64,000 bases of DNA from Pseudoips prasinana (taxonomy: Eukaryota > Arthropoda > Insecta > Lepidoptera > Nolidae). The notes below the pieces were generated by a model, which saw only the letters and a program-made list of their open reading frames with translations, did no database searches and was not told where the DNA came from. This document shows, one piece after another, positions 30,557 through 41,757 of the stretch; positions within the stretch are counted from its first letter, which is position 1, and each line of letters opens with the position of its first letter. The stretch is from NCBI GenBank assembly GCA_951640165.1, contig OX621252.1, positions 11,254,501-11,318,500 of the forward strand. The letters are read 5' to 3'. Made by a program: the position numbers and the translations under genes.

Positions 30557-33451
30557 ATGGAGATGTGTAGGTTAAATATATATTACCAAAATGTACGTGG
30601 GCTCCGAACTAAATGCCTTAACTTGTTCAACGGCATACAAAGCAATACTTATGACATTATTTTATTCACTGAGACATGGCTTCAAGACGATATATTGAGC
30701 TCTGAACTATGTGATGCTAGGTATGATGTGTTTCGTCGCGACCGAAATTTGACCGAAACAGGTAAGAAAACGGGCGGTGGTGTGATGATTTGTTGCAAAA
30801 GAGAATTCGGAGCGACTATTTGTAGTGACATAACAAGTGATAAAACCGAATTACTCTGTGTCACATTGCCAGCATGCAGTATGGGCACAAATGCCGACAT
30901 ACAATTATTACTTGTTTATATTCCACCTGATTCGTCTAACATAGCTTATCATTTAGAAGACACATACCGCAACATTTTATATTTAACTGAACAGAACCCT
31001 ACACACGCTACCATCCTCGTTGGTGATTTTAATCTGCCCTGTCTGCAGTGGTCACACGGTGGTTGCACTTTGGAGCACATTGGATCACAAGACATTCAAC
31101 ATAGTGCCATAAAATTTGTCGAGGACTTGTCTTTCTTAGGTCTCATGCAGTACAATTACATAACGAACGCGAAAAATCGAACCTTAGACTTAGTTTTCTC
31201 TAACACCCACGTCAGTGTGGATCGATCTTCGGACACTATTGTACCAGAGGATAGTCATCATCCATCTATAAGTATTGATTGCACTGACTTATTCCTAACT
31301 CCGCTGAATGAAGAGGTATCCATGCGGTACAATTTCTACAAGTGCGACTATGACTTAATCAACTCACACTTAAACAGGATCAACTGGAAGGACATGTTTG
31401 ATGATATTTCAACTGACGACGCAGTCGACCAATTCTACACCGTACTGTATGAATGTTTTTTACTGTATGTTCCGTTAAAAGTAAACCATAAGTCACGTAA
31501 ATTGCCGGCGTGGCTTAATCGGTCCCTGATGAAGATAATCAACGAAAAATCTAAGGCTCATAGACGGTGGAAGAAATATAAAAACCCCCGAGATTACAAT
31601 GAATTTTCTCTTCTTCGTGAACGACAGCATCGAATACAGAAAAAGCATATCGATGAGCATAATGCTCGCACCGAGCACACAATTTCACATCAACCCAAAG
31701 CGTTTTGGGCTTATGTAAAGTCGAAACGGGGAGGGAGCCAATATCCTAAATCTTTTACCATAAATGGTGAGCTGTACGAAGAAGGAATTGCCATAAGCAA
31801 TGCGTTTAATGATTTCTTCCAAAGTGTTTTCTCTCAACCGACAAGTCCAACTGTAGACAATGCCGATTATGATACCGACACCACATGTAACCTCATATCT
31901 AAGTTAACTGTAACAGAGGATGTTGTTTATAAGCTGTTGAACTCATTGGATAAATCTAAGGGCCCGGGTTGTGACGGAGTTCCTGCCATATTTTTGTCGA
32001 AATGTGCTAGGAGTCTATCAAACCCAATCACAATAATACTAAATATGTCTCTGCACGAATGTATTTTCCCCCAGGCCTGGAAGAAGGCACATATAATTCC
32101 AATTCACAAAAAGGGATCTAAATCCGAAATAAAAAATTATCGACCTATATCTATCCTTAATACAATAGGTAAACTTTTTGAGAAAATAATTTACACACAT
32201 ATTTACCCCATCATATCTGCTGGCATACCCCACAGTCAGCATGGATTCCTTAGAGGTCGATCCACTTCATCAAATCTGACTACCTTCAGTCACTATACCC
32301 TAAATGAAATGGAAAGGTCAGGTCAAGTAGACGCGATATACACTGATTTCGAAAAGGCATTCGATCGCGTAGATCACATAATTTTATTAGAAAAACTGCA
32401 TAGCCTGGGCATCCACGGTGATTTACTTCGATGGGTACAATCTTATCTCACAAATCGCTCACAGGCAGTAGTTTTAGGTGGCTATAAATCAAACTTCATT
32501 AATGTTCCCTCCGGTGTTCCACAAGGATCACATTTAGGACCTCTTTTTTACTGTGCATACTTAAATGACATTTCTAAATGTTTTGATAACGCTAAGCATC
32601 TTTTGTATGCCGATGATAAAAAAATCTATATGCGTATTCGCTCCACAGAAGACTGCGAAATGATACAGCAAGATTTAAACAAGTTATCTAAATACTATGA
32701 ACTTAACAATATAACCGTCAACATTAATAAGTGTCAAGTAATTAGTTTTAGTCGTAAAGCCAATCCTATTATATACAATTATAAGTTCGGCGACTGTATA
32801 ATTAACAGAGCGGAAACGGTGTGTGATCTGGGAGTGCTTCTGGACTCCAAGATGCTGATCTCACAACACATAGACAATGTAACCAAAAAAGCATTTCGAA
32901 ACCTTGGCTTCGTTATACGTACTTGTGCACCTTTCAAAAATCCTCACACACTCAAAATTGTATATTATGCCTATGTTCGTAGTATCTTGGAGTACAGTAG
33001 TCCAGTCTGGTCTCCCAGGTATAATGTATATAATGACCGAATTGAACGCATTCAAAGACGATTTATAAAACACCTTAATTACAAAACACACAAACGTCAT
33101 GACACTTACATAGAAGACTGTCGTCACTATAAATTGCTACCTCTTGTTGATAGACGTGTGATGATAGACATGTGTTTTCTTTTTGATATTTTGCGTGGTG
33201 TACTCGACTGTCCTGAACTCTTGTCATCTATCAGGTTTAACACTCAAAAAACTCGTACCAGGAACACTACATTATTTTCCGTACCTTATCACCGCACAAA
33301 CTATGGTAGCCACTCAACTATGTCACGATTGCTTCGTACATATAATGTTAAATTTAGTTACATTGATATTTTCTTATTGTCTAAAAATAATTTTAAAAAC
33401 AAGATTGTTCATGAGCTCGTCAAAAGTCTAATTAGAACAAGTGTCACTTAA
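30557..33451 (+). CDS. LINE ORF2 protein: AP-like endonuclease and reverse transcriptase
   Basis: Makes the target nick and copies element RNA into DNA at the nick. Residues about 1-230 are the endonuclease: YYQNVRGLRTK, LFTETWLQ, RRDRN, GGGVMICC, VGDFNLP and EDSHHPS near its end. Residues about 440-770 are the RT: HIIPIHKKGSKSE, NYRPISILNTIGKLFEKII, QHGFLRGRST, YTDFEKAFDRVDH (catalytic D597), SGVPQGSHLGPLFY (about 652) and LLYADDKKIY with Y684-A-D-D687. The C-terminus has the usual IERIQRRFIKHL segment and a basic end. 964 residues without a stop or frameshift, the normal length for CR1/Jockey-group ORF2. This copy could be active or recently so. Confidence 0.95.
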   Translation: MEMCRLNIYYQNVRGLRTKCLNLFNGIQSNTYDIILFTETWLQDDILSSELCDARYDVFRRDRNLTETGKKTGGGVMICCKREFGATICSDITSDKTELLCVTLPACSMGTNADIQLLLVYIPPDSSNIAYHLEDTYRNILYLTEQNPTHATILVGDFNLPCLQWSHGGCTLEHIGSQDIQHSAIKFVEDLSFLGLMQYNYITNAKNRTLDLVFSNTHVSVDRSSDTIVPEDSHHPSISIDCTDLFLTPLNEEVSMRYNFYKCDYDLINSHLNRINWKDMFDDISTDDAVDQFYTVLYECFLLYVPLKVNHKSRKLPAWLNRSLMKIINEKSKAHRRWKKYKNPRDYNEFSLLRERQHRIQKKHIDEHNARTEHTISHQPKAFWAYVKSKRGGSQYPKSFTINGELYEEGIAISNAFNDFFQSVFSQPTSPTVDNADYDTDTTCNLISKLTVTEDVVYKLLNSLDKSKGPGCDGVPAIFLSKCARSLSNPITIILNMSLHECIFPQAWKKAHIIPIHKKGSKSEIKNYRPISILNTIGKLFEKIIYTHIYPIISAGIPHSQHGFLRGRSTSSNLTTFSHYTLNEMERSGQVDAIYTDFEKAFDRVDHIILLEKLHSLGIHGDLLRWVQSYLTNRSQAVVLGGYKSNFINVPSGVPQGSHLGPLFYCAYLNDISKCFDNAKHLLYADDKKIYMRIRSTEDCEMIQQDLNKLSKYYELNNITVNINKCQVISFSRKANPIIYNYKFGDCIINRAETVCDLGVLLDSKMLISQHIDNVTKKAFRNLGFVIRTCAPFKNPHTLKIVYYAYVRSILEYSSPVWSPRYNVYNDRIERIQRRFIKHLNYKTHKRHDTYIEDCRHYKLLPLVDRRVMIDMCFLFDILRGVLDCPELLSSIRFNTQKTRTRNTTLFSVPYHRTNYGSHSTMSRLLRTYNVKFSYIDIFLLSKNNFKNKIVHELVKSLIRTSVT

Positions 33452-33842
33452 ACTACCTAACTTTTAAGTCTAGTTATAATTAAATCTAAGGTTGTGTCCA
33501 TGTTGCATTGTCGTGGAACTCTGTAATAGGCTAAGTGTTCTTGTATCGTAAAAAACAATTAATGTATTCTGTTAAAATAGCTGTAGAGTTTCCTTAATTA
33601 AATAAATAAAAAAAAAAAAAAAAAAAAAGAAACTATTTATAAAATGTAGCGTAGTACAGACGGAATATTCGATAACATTGCTAGAATTCTGCAAAATTGC
33701 AGCGATATAAATAAGGCTGGGGATATGTACAAAAGAACGCCGAAATAGCTTCAAAATTTACCAGCTACAACTAAAATACTTGGTAGTTTTTATCACTATA
33801 AAATGGTAAGTAACTTTTATAAGAATACTATACGTTGTATTG

Positions 33843-34072
33843 ATGTGTGGTGATGGCATAGAATATCATCACCTCATCTTATCCCGTGGGGAGCGTAGAA
33901 ATCGACCCAGGGAATACCTACCATAAAACGGGCAGCAGTGTTTTTCTGTGAACTATGACCTTCAAACTGCGATCGCCAAACCGTCTGCCAAGCGCGGCGA
34001 TTATGGCATATCCCCCCATTCTTTGGGGAGGCTTTTGTTCAGCAGTGCACGTAATTTGGCTTACATGATGCG
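33843..34072 (+). repeat. Rep-C dispersed repeat copy
   Basis: GTGTGGTGATGGCATAGAAT, ACTGCGATCGCCAAACCGTC, GGAGGCTTTTGTTCAGCAGT, ending TACATGATGCG. Confidence 0.87.
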
Positions 34073-34267
34073 TGCTATTAACCTAGATACTTTAGACAGC
34101 ATAAGGTCTGCTTTAGCCAGCCTACTGTCCTTAAAAAATACTCTAAGGGAGCCGGGTTAAATATATAGCGGCCAAAAAACTCCTATCCTAATATTGAGAA
34201 CGTCATAAGTTACATAACCTATATTACGAGCAGCATGAGTTCTGAGTTTATAAGTACTTTAGTAACA

Positions 34268-34280
34268 GGGGGGGGGGGGG
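34268..34280. repeat. 13-G homopolymer
   Basis: Thirteen consecutive G in A+T-rich DNA; a potential quadruplex, and a place where assembly length may be unreliable. Confidence 0.9.
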
Positions 34281-34365
34281 TAGCTCAACTAACGTACGTA
34301 ACAAATCTATTAATTATTAATCTACTACAGACCAGTTGATGCCAGCGGAAATAAATGTGCTAAAT

Positions 34366-34640
34366 AAAATAAATAAGATTTTTACCCACGTAAACTATGA
34401 AAAGCGTTGGTAAATAGTTTGAAGATTTTTGTAGTAATATAGCATAGGTACATAATTATTTCTAGTTACATATATGTAGATATTTAGGTACACGGATTGT
34501 CAAAACATTTATAACATTTAATTTATAATAGTAATGATAATATTTGCTAGCTTGTGTTAAGTTGTTGTCAAAGATACTATGTTCAGGTTCAATTATCGAA
34601 ATTTATAGTTTAAGCTTTATTATATAATATAAGAAGAATT
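34366..34640 (-). repeat. Rep-A dispersed repeat copy
   Basis: AATAAGATTTTTACCCACGT, AAAGCGTTGGTAAATAG, TTTGTAGTAATATAGC, AGTTGTTGTCAAAGATACTA in reversed Rep-A order; more diverged than the 11052 copy. Confidence 0.75.
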
Positions 34641-34870
34641 ACAATAAATCATTGAACCTCATTATACAATTTTTTAAGAATATTATATATATATTTTTTT
34701 TAATGAGACTGTAACTCCATAAAGCTAGATGCAACAGTTGCTAACTCAGACATATCTCGGGGATTCGCTTCGACTATATCACAATGACTTTAATCATAAA
34801 GAGACAAGGAATACTTGGAATAAGTAGTTACATTTCCCTCCAGACCAAAGTGGTGGACAGAATGATGTAA

Positions 34871-35115
34871 CGACGGGCCTGTGGCGTTGTTGCTAAATGC
34901 TTGCCTTTCACGCCGCAGGTCATGGGTTAGTTCTCACCCAGGACAAATATTTGTGTGCATGAATATGTCTGTTTGTCTTGTGTCTGAGTGTAATTATCTA
35001 TATAAGTATTTATTTACAAAATTAAAGTAGTATATGTAATATATCAGTTATCTGATTTCCATAGAACGAGCTCCGCTTAGTTTGGGTTCAGATGAACGTG
35101 TGTGAATTTTGTAAA
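34871..35115 (+). mobile_element. tRNA-derived SINE-1 copy
   Basis: CGACGGGCCTGTGGCGTTGT, CTTTCACGCCGCAGGTCATG, ATTTGTGTGCATGAATATGT, TTATCTGATTTCCATAGA, GGTTCAGATGAACGTGTG. The B box has decayed to GGTTAGTTCTCACC. Confidence 0.82.
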
Positions 35116-35346
35116 AAAGTGATTATTATATTTTTTTTATGAACACTGTATTATATTCTTAACAAAATTCTTATCTTATTAAAATTGTGCTATTTTATTT
35201 TTATTGTGAGCAATTCAGTCACATCCGGGGATTCGACTGTCTAGAATCTCACAACGAATTTAATTATAAAAAGACAAGGAAGACTCGGAAGAAGTAGTTC
35301 CACTTCTCTCCAGAGCAAAGCTCTAGACATAATGATATGACGAATT

Positions 35347-35381
35347 CTCTCGTTTTATGAGGCTCTCATAAAATGAGAGAG
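35347..35381. repeat. Short hairpin
   Basis: CTCTCGTTTTATGA and TCATAAAATGAGAGAG pair across the loop GGCTC, with one mismatch. Confidence 0.8.
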
Positions 35382-35447
35382 TTTAAAGTAAAGGTAAGCT
35401 GCAAAAGCACCAAAGGTATATTTTAATGTTCCCATCAAGTAAGAAAG

Positions 35448-35632
35448 ACTGTGTGGTTTACAGCCCAGAAAAAATAAAAAGGCCATCTCATACCATCCCG
35501 TGGGTGTCCTAAGGTGTACAGACAGCAACGACTCTGTGCTAGCTACCACCCAATTCGCAGGCACATTGGTTATAAAAACCTTTGGGGGAGGCCTATTTCC
35601 AGTATGGGACTATATTAAAGATGTTCCTTATT
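35448..35632 (-). repeat. Rep-B copy
   Basis: AAAAAGGCCATCTCATACCA, CTAGCTACCACCCAATTCG, AACCTTTGGGGGAGGCCTAT in reversed Rep-B order. Confidence 0.75.
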
Positions 35633-36331
35633 GCTACAAGATCTAAAGTCATGTTTCATGTTAAGTCATTTTTAGTTCTACTTATGAAACTGTTTTTCTT
35701 ATTTTATAATTTCCTGTTATCAGCTCAAACCTCAAATGAACCCAGTTTAAAATCTCAAAATTGACGTCAGAAAAATCTTCTGTGAAAATGGTATACGTGG
35801 AATATCAGAGTGAATATTCATGTGAATTCGGATAACCGCAGCGACTTTATTAGATAACGTAATATTACGAAAAGCGCCGGAAGAATATTAAAATGGGCAA
35901 GCAGCTAAAACGTTAGGAATAAGTGTATTGCAGAATAGACGAAACGTAAATTATACACAATAGACTGCAATTATATAAAAAGAAAGCATATTTATTTATT
36001 TTATCAAAACACACAAATAAATAGTCATAAAAAGCAAGTGACATTCAATACATTTTAAGGTACTATCATACACAATAGCTCAGCTATTACATGATCTGCC
36101 GAAAAGATCACCAAACCCGCATTAGCTTAGTGTGATACTCCTGACCGTATTTTATTTTTATAGTCCTTTACCGCATTTATCGCAGGGAGTGTTCAGAGGA
36201 ATTGTTCGAGATTAAACCTGCCGCCACAGGCCCTCGTCAAAAGTGGAAATTTCATCCTTATAAAAGTTTCTTGAAAGTTACCATGTCATACCGGATCGGA
36301 AATACCTCCGCAGTTATTTTACTATGAGGCA
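35633..36331. other. Unassigned DNA
   Basis: Nothing recognised. Confidence 0.45.
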
Positions 36332-36590
36332 CTCATAGCCAGATGCTCTCACCAGTCCGTAAATGATTGGCGAGGTCAAGCAACTAGGCTCGCGGTCAGT
36401 CCAGAGATGGGTGACCGCCAAAGTGGTTTACGTTCTGTGCGTCTCAGTGCTTCGGAGGGCTCGTTAAGCTGTCGGTCCCGGTTGTAGTCATTAGACAACA
36501 GTCGTTAAACCATGTCAGAGGCCTACTGGGCGGCTTGAACAACTCTGACACTAGGGTAACCACTGCCCATACGATAAGTAAGTAAGTATT
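36332..36590 (+). mobile_element. 5S rRNA-derived SINE, near full length
   Basis: Head CTCATAGCCAGATGCTCTCA; 5S-like promoter part ATGATTGGCGAGGTCAAGCA, CGCGGTCAGTCCAGAGATGG, GTGACCGCC; middle TTCGGAGGGCTCGTTAAGCT, GGTCCCGGTTGTAG; tail CTACTGGGCGGCTTGAACAA to CGATAAGTAAGTAAGTA. The (TAAG)n end is the usual tetranucleotide-type SINE or LINE tail. Confidence 0.85.
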
Positions 36591-36751
36591 TGACTTCACG
36601 GACTGGTAGTACGCGGAAAAACGTTTCTTGTGAAACGCTCGGTGGTAGATGACCATTCATCACACCTGGATGAATCGAAATGTTTGAACGCACAAGAAAC
36701 TTTTTGTCACGCATTACCACTCTGTGGATCCTATATGACATAGGAACCTTC

Positions 36752-36885
36752 AAGAAGCGAGGCTATTTCTTTCTTAAAGACCAGCAACGTACTTGCGGCT
36801 CCTCTGGTGTTCTCCATGGGTGGTGGTGATCACTTACCATCAGGTGACCCACTTGATCGTTTGCCTTCCTATTATATATAAAAAA
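36752..36885 (+). repeat. Rep-D 3' part
   Basis: CTTGCGGCTCCTCTGGTGTT, CTTACCATCAGGTGACCCAC, TTGCCTTCCTATTATATATA then A-rich. Confidence 0.78.
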
Positions 36886-37424
36886 TACATTGGCCAATCT
36901 CAATGGAGACGAACAAACTAACCACTACTATAGTGTGTATGCACGTAAACATGCTTGATGCCACGACTATCCCACATGACGGGGAGTGTTTTTCTTGACA
37001 GAATAATCGCAATAACATTTAATCCTATTCGGGATTTAAACCCAAACTTTAGTGATTGAGCACGAGTTAAGGACCCCCTACCAAAGACCAAATGTCGAGT
37101 TATTATTGCGATTGTATATAAGGTTTATAGTTTGTAAAATCAGTTATTTACTTTATGCTGTCAAAATATTTTTTTATTGTGAGTATCTTAAATCAAGCTA
37201 CCATAAGACAAACGGGCCAGATACAAAAATTAGTTGCATAACATAGGACATTCTAATCTTAAAAAATATCTAAATTAGAATATGATTCCTTTATTATGCA
37301 ACCACAAACTTCTGATATTTGCATTATATCGAGACAAACTTTTAATTACTTATATTTATATCACCCTAAAAATAGAATTATATAATCAAATAACGTAATT
37401 GAGATAAAGGACATTTATTCCTAA
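36886..37424. other. Unassigned DNA
   Basis: No recognised feature. Confidence 0.45.
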
Positions 37425-37665
37425 TTTTAATAATTAAACTTGCAATGACTTAATACAAGCTAGCTAAATATCACTACTATTATAAAATTAATTATATAAA
37501 TGTTTTAACATTCCATGTACCTAAATATCTGTAATAAGCAACTAGAAAATTAAATAATTACTGTATTACTACAAACATGTTCTGACTTTTTTATAAGCGC
37601 TTTTTTAAAGTCTACGTGAATAAAAGCCTTTTTTATTTTATTTTATTTTTATTTTAATGCCTGCA
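37425..37665 (+). repeat. Rep-A copy, body and tail
   Basis: TGACTTAATACAAGCTAGCT, TACTACAAACATGTTCTGAC, AAGCGCTTTTTTAAAGTCTA, CGTGAATAAAAGCC and TTTTATTTTATTTTATTTT. The TTCGCTGG head is missing. Confidence 0.8.
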
Positions 37666-37935
37666 AAAGGCCACTAAGAGCGAAATTTGTACCTAATATT
37701 ATTATTAGATAAGGACTGTACAACGCTTAGTCGCAAATAAACTTTTGACTTTGACTTTTGATATTAGATTATAAGACCTCCAAAATTAGCTATTCTGTTT
37801 TTTATACTGTTAATTCTGACTTCAGAAATAACTTCTCTAAGCTGTTGTGATTTCTGATATTGATTATGACCATATTTATTTATTTCATTAACTATTTTAA
37901 TAACTGATGTTTGTTATTTCGACGTCTTTAGTTAG

Positions 37936-37975
37936 TAGTAGAAGAAGATGTACACTTTATTGCATAAGGAATATA
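37936..37975 (-). mobile_element. L2-like LINE tail fragment
   Basis: AGTAGAAGAAGATGTACACT, TTATTGCATA is the reverse complement of the GCAATAAAGTGTAC(TTC)n end at 21413-21443. Confidence 0.6.
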
Positions 37976-38504
37976 TACAGAACAATATGCATAGAACAAT
38001 ATTATCTGTTCTAACTTCCGAAATAAACTAATCTGACTTCTGATATTACGATGATGATGAGTTTTCACAATTAAACTAAACTAGAAAAACGGAAATATAA
38101 TCATTACTAGACGAATATGGCGGTAATTTATAGGTAATGCGCGCGCATACTTCTGACAACGTGGAAAGACGGAAACTCACCGAGTGTCGTGAAAATCATC
38201 TTTAGTGAACGAGGTTAGTTTTATGAGTGGAACTTTAAGTAGAAGTCGTAAAATTGGCGTCTAAAGAGCCACTTATAGCGTGAGTACCTATATCACACAT
38301 CTCAGAGGAATGGAGTCTGGGATACATAAGTATATTACTATGCTAACAAAGTTGGTGGGCCATATGGTTATCGTTATTACTGCATAGTTGGTTAAGTTTC
38401 AGTTTTTTTAACCACAGAGAATGAGATCCTGGGTTCAAATATCCGGTCGGGTTTAGAGCGCTTATAGGATTTGTCTGTCAATACGTTGTTATAAACACAA
38501 AGTC

Positions 38505-38785
38505 CTCTATAAGAATAATATTTTCTTACCTTAATATAGACAGAACCGTTCAGACAAGATCAAAAACTTTAAATTTCTATATTTAAACAAGCTCAACGTG
38601 ACAATAACTTAATACATACCTTAATCATAATAACCTTAAATTAAATGTTTTCATACAATCCGTGTATTTAAATATCTCTATGTACCTAGAAATAATTATG
38701 TAAACTTGACTGTATTACTACAAACATGGTCTGACTATTTACAAGCGCTTTTTAAAATTACGTGTAAAAAACCTCATATACTAAA
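38505..38785 (+). repeat. Rep-A copy
   Basis: ACCTTAATATAGACAGAACC, GTGACAATAACTTAATACAT, TACTACAAACATGGTCTGAC and TACAAGCGCTTTTTAAAATT. Confidence 0.78.
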
Positions 38786-38958
38786 AAAACAATCTACACT
38801 GCCGGAGTCTAGATAAGGTAAAAACCCGTGTCATCGTGAGTAAGTATGAGAAATGAGATGCGATTTCTTGTGCTTGAGCTCTCCTCAGTCGTGTCGGTTT
38901 TCCGACTCACCGTATAATAAGAGTAGGATGAATGATAATCCTGATTAAGATGAAGATA

Positions 38959-39046
38959 GATTTGTTTGGCGACATAAATACAAAAACGTTTCATGCTATG
39001 GGAGGATAGCATGAGACGTTTTTGAATTTATATCGCCAAACAAATC
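38959..39046. repeat. 88-bp hairpin
   Basis: Left arm GATTTGTTTGGCGACATAAA, TACAAAAACGTTTCATGCTA; right arm its complement with four or so differences; loop TGGGAGGA. The hairpin is closed at both sides by A+T-rich DNA. Confidence 0.9.
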
Positions 39047-40368
39047 CTAAGTCTTAATATAACTCGTAAAGTCTGATAATGAGTTACCAGCCTTCAATTT
39101 GTTACTTTTATTTACAACTAGCTGTTGCGGAAGACGCTGTCCTAGACTACAAATAGAAAAATAACTTGATATCTGATCACAGCTCTTAGCCTTTCTATTG
39201 TAAAATCTCACGATAGTTTTAAAGTGGATAAAACTATCCTGAGACACGCTCCGACCCACAAAAACACTCAAAAGTTTTACCAAAATGGGTCTGGTTATTA
39301 AGAAAGCATGCAGTCAATTGTCCTGTGTTAGAGATTGGATACGGAATTAATCATTGTTGTCATTTTCTTCCTTTACCAATGTTCTTCTTCAGTGGTTTAA
39401 TTCGCAATGTGTCGAAGTCTGATTGCATTACGGCTTCCTTGGGAAATATTAGATCTTCTTGCTCGAGGCATCTTTAATAATAATACTCGCACAAAACAAA
39501 TAAATCAACCAGTAATCAGGTTTTTCAAACAAACCAAAGACAACAATGGATTGTTCCAAAAAAATCTGGTTCATTCTGGGTTGTTAATATTGACAGAACA
39601 GTTGTTTTCTTTTTCATGTCAACGCAATTATTTTCTCTGTATTTGCGATGTTTTGCAAATTCCTTTAATTAATATTTTAATTTAATAGTTATTCTGGTAT
39701 TTTTGGAGGAGAAAAATCCAAGAAATTAGAGATTATCACAATCAGTGCCGTCATTATTTTAAAAGATGTTATACAGCAAGAGAGATAAGCAATTGTTCCA
39801 GAAAAAATCTAAACGCATTATTAGTGGTGAAAATGTTTCGTTCTCCAAGCGTACGTGTGAAAAATTTAAACATGAATGAATGAATAAAGACTTTACTTAA
39901 AATCCAGAAACACGTGGATTCCTATTCTACTATATCTTGCTCCAAAATTAAACCGATTACATGTTTCTCTTTTTAGTCATTCAACGGAATAAGCTTTACC
40001 AGTTTCGTGTTCCAATAAACTGATTATTATACAGTCTAAAACACCTAAGTACGTGTCCACTCTAACAAATAAACGTTAAATCATATTGTACTTTACTTCG
40101 TTAATCATTTATGTTAATTTTCATATTCATTTATTGAAACCTAACCAACGTAAAATACTCCAACGCGCTGAGAGTAGACAATGTCACAGTTTGTCAATTA
40201 TTTGCAATATCATTTGGTCAGCAAATTAGGTTATGCGAAATGAGCTAACAACACAGTTATAGTAATTTAGGTGATAATAATTTACATCTATACTTATTTA
40301 AATGTTAATTAATTATGTATAAATGTAATTTACATTTATACTTATTGAAATGTTAATTAATTATGTTT
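39047..40368. other. Unassigned DNA
   Basis: About 1.3 kb without a recognised gene or repeat; 40268-40380 has two related AATGTTAATTAATTATGT words. Confidence 0.45.
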
Positions 40369-40443
40369 AAATATATAATGTATATTTATCAGTTATTTGC
40401 TTACCACAGTACAGTCTCTGCCTAGTTTGGGCTCAGATGACAT
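40369..40443. repeat. Inverted partner of 42846-42925
   Basis: TATATAATGTATATTTATCA, GTTATTTGCTTACCACAGTA, CAGTCTCTGCCTAGTTTGGG, CTCAGATGACAT is the near-exact reverse complement of a segment 2.4 kb downstream. It resembles the 3' part of a SINE. Confidence 0.8.
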
Positions 40444-40454
40444 TTATATATATA

Positions 40455-40550
40455 CTGCATGCAGGGATCATGACAAATGGAAGTCCGTTGTCTCTGCCTA
40501 CCCCTCTGGGAAACAGGCGTGAGTCTATGTATGTATATTATATATATATT
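40455..40550 (+). mobile_element. LINE 3' tail, (TATG)n family
   Basis: Encodes RDHDKWKSVVSAYPSGKQA followed by TGA and GTCTATGTATGTATAT. Same 3' end as 44340 (sense) and 30426 (antisense). Confidence 0.8.
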
Positions 40551-40551
40551 A

Positions 40552-40785
40552 ACTGGTGAAAGAAGTCTACACCGAAAGCTTCTCCCAACAATCATCTTGG
40601 GGGATATGCTATAATCACCACGCTTGGTAGACGGGTTGGCGATCGCAGTATGGTGGTCATAGTACACAGAAAGAAGCAGCTGCCCGTCCTCTGGTAGATA
40701 TTCCCACTGGTCCATTCTACGCCCCTCACGGTATGAGAAGGGGTGATGATATCCTGATATTAGCCGCCGTCACCACACAGCCGAA
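40552..40785 (-). repeat. Rep-C dispersed repeat copy
   Basis: CAATCATCTTGGGGGATATG, CACGCTTGGTAGACGGGTTG, GCGATCGCAGTATGGTGGTC, CTGCCCGTCCTCTGGTAGAT, GCCGTCACCACACAGCC. Confidence 0.85.
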
Positions 40786-41435
40786 TTAATTAATATGATG
40801 ATAATGTCCTTCTGACCGAATTTTGGCCACGGCGGCCAGTCTCAATGGAGACTAGCCAATTGTGCAGGACATATTATAGTACACAAGTGTGTGCGCAAAC
40901 ACAAGGGCACTTTCTATTTCATCACTCTCATGATCCGCTCTCCGAGGCACGGGGGTGTAATACTTCCAACTCCTAGACTTCGGGCTGATGCTGAAAAAAA
41001 TCTTTTTAGGGAAATATCCCAAAATCACTTTATTTGAGGTTGAACACGCTGCCACGAGTACATTACAAATGCATATGTTCAAAATATCGAATGTCTAAAA
41101 TCTAAAACAGATACAACGGACACAGCAGGTCGGTAATAATCGTTCATATTGGAACTGTGACCAACTAGCAAACCGAATCGATTCCAATTAAATAGTTCCG
41201 TTACACGGTAGGTCACGTTTCCCACCTAACTGTAACAATTTCGGTTCTGTGGTAGGTCTAATAGAACTTTAATCTTAGTTTAACTATAGTTTTAAATGAT
41301 TCCATGTATGTTATATTTACGTCCTATCAATCAGCACCGTAATAGCCCGCCAGTGGGCGAAAAGCCAATACATGACAATATCCATTTTTTCTATTGTGTA
41401 TACCGAAATCTAAAATGTTACTATAGGGAATAATT
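40786..41435. other. Unassigned DNA
   Basis: No gene recognised. Confidence 0.45.
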
Positions 41436-41605
41436 GATGTGAAACATCTATAGCCGCACGTAAAACAGATTTCTGGCGTGGCGACGCATGCCGTGGCGCA
41501 TGCGCAATCAACTTTTTATTTTATCATTATGACATATTTAGTTCCTATCACAATATGTTCTTTTCTGCATATTACTTTTACAAAATAATGTCGATGTTTC
41601 ACATC
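41436..41605. mobile_element. Short TIR element
   Basis: GATGTGAAACATC (41436-41448) and its exact complement GATGTTTCACATC (41593-41605) bound about 170 bp. Near the left end is a G+C-rich segment with GGCGTGGCGACGCATGCC and GTGGCGCATGCGC. I recall similar sequence in other moth genomes. No target duplication is clear, so true ends may lie further out. Confidence 0.55.
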
Positions 41606-41757
41606 TGCCAGGCGTCCCGTGACGGCTCACATTTTTTTGATCCTTAGTTCCTATAGTAACGTATTAGATTTCAATAAATAAGTTGTAGATAAAAATATCA
41701 ACAACTTTAATATGTTGCAAAATCTAATATATCAAGGTTCAAATTTCGAACTATAAA

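Larger units (their letters stand above)
28440..33628 (+). mobile_element. CR1-like non-LTR retrotransposon, apparently intact
   Basis: Two long undisturbed frames (ORF1 with PHD finger and coiled coil; ORF2 with endonuclease and RT), a 3' UTR of about 150 bp and a 20-A tail at 33609-33628. PHD-bearing ORF1 proteins are known for CR1-group elements. The 5' end is not resolved; it probably lies between 28430 and 28520, where base composition changes. No target duplication was found next to the tail. ORF1 and ORF2 are separated by 757 bp that contain another long frame and an antisense LINE tail. Confidence 0.9.

Noticed and set aside
33595..33660. Target duplication for the CR1-like element at 28.4 kb
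   Set aside because: The bases after the poly(A) tail (GAAACTATTTATAAAATG) have no match near the likely 5' end, so no duplication is claimed.
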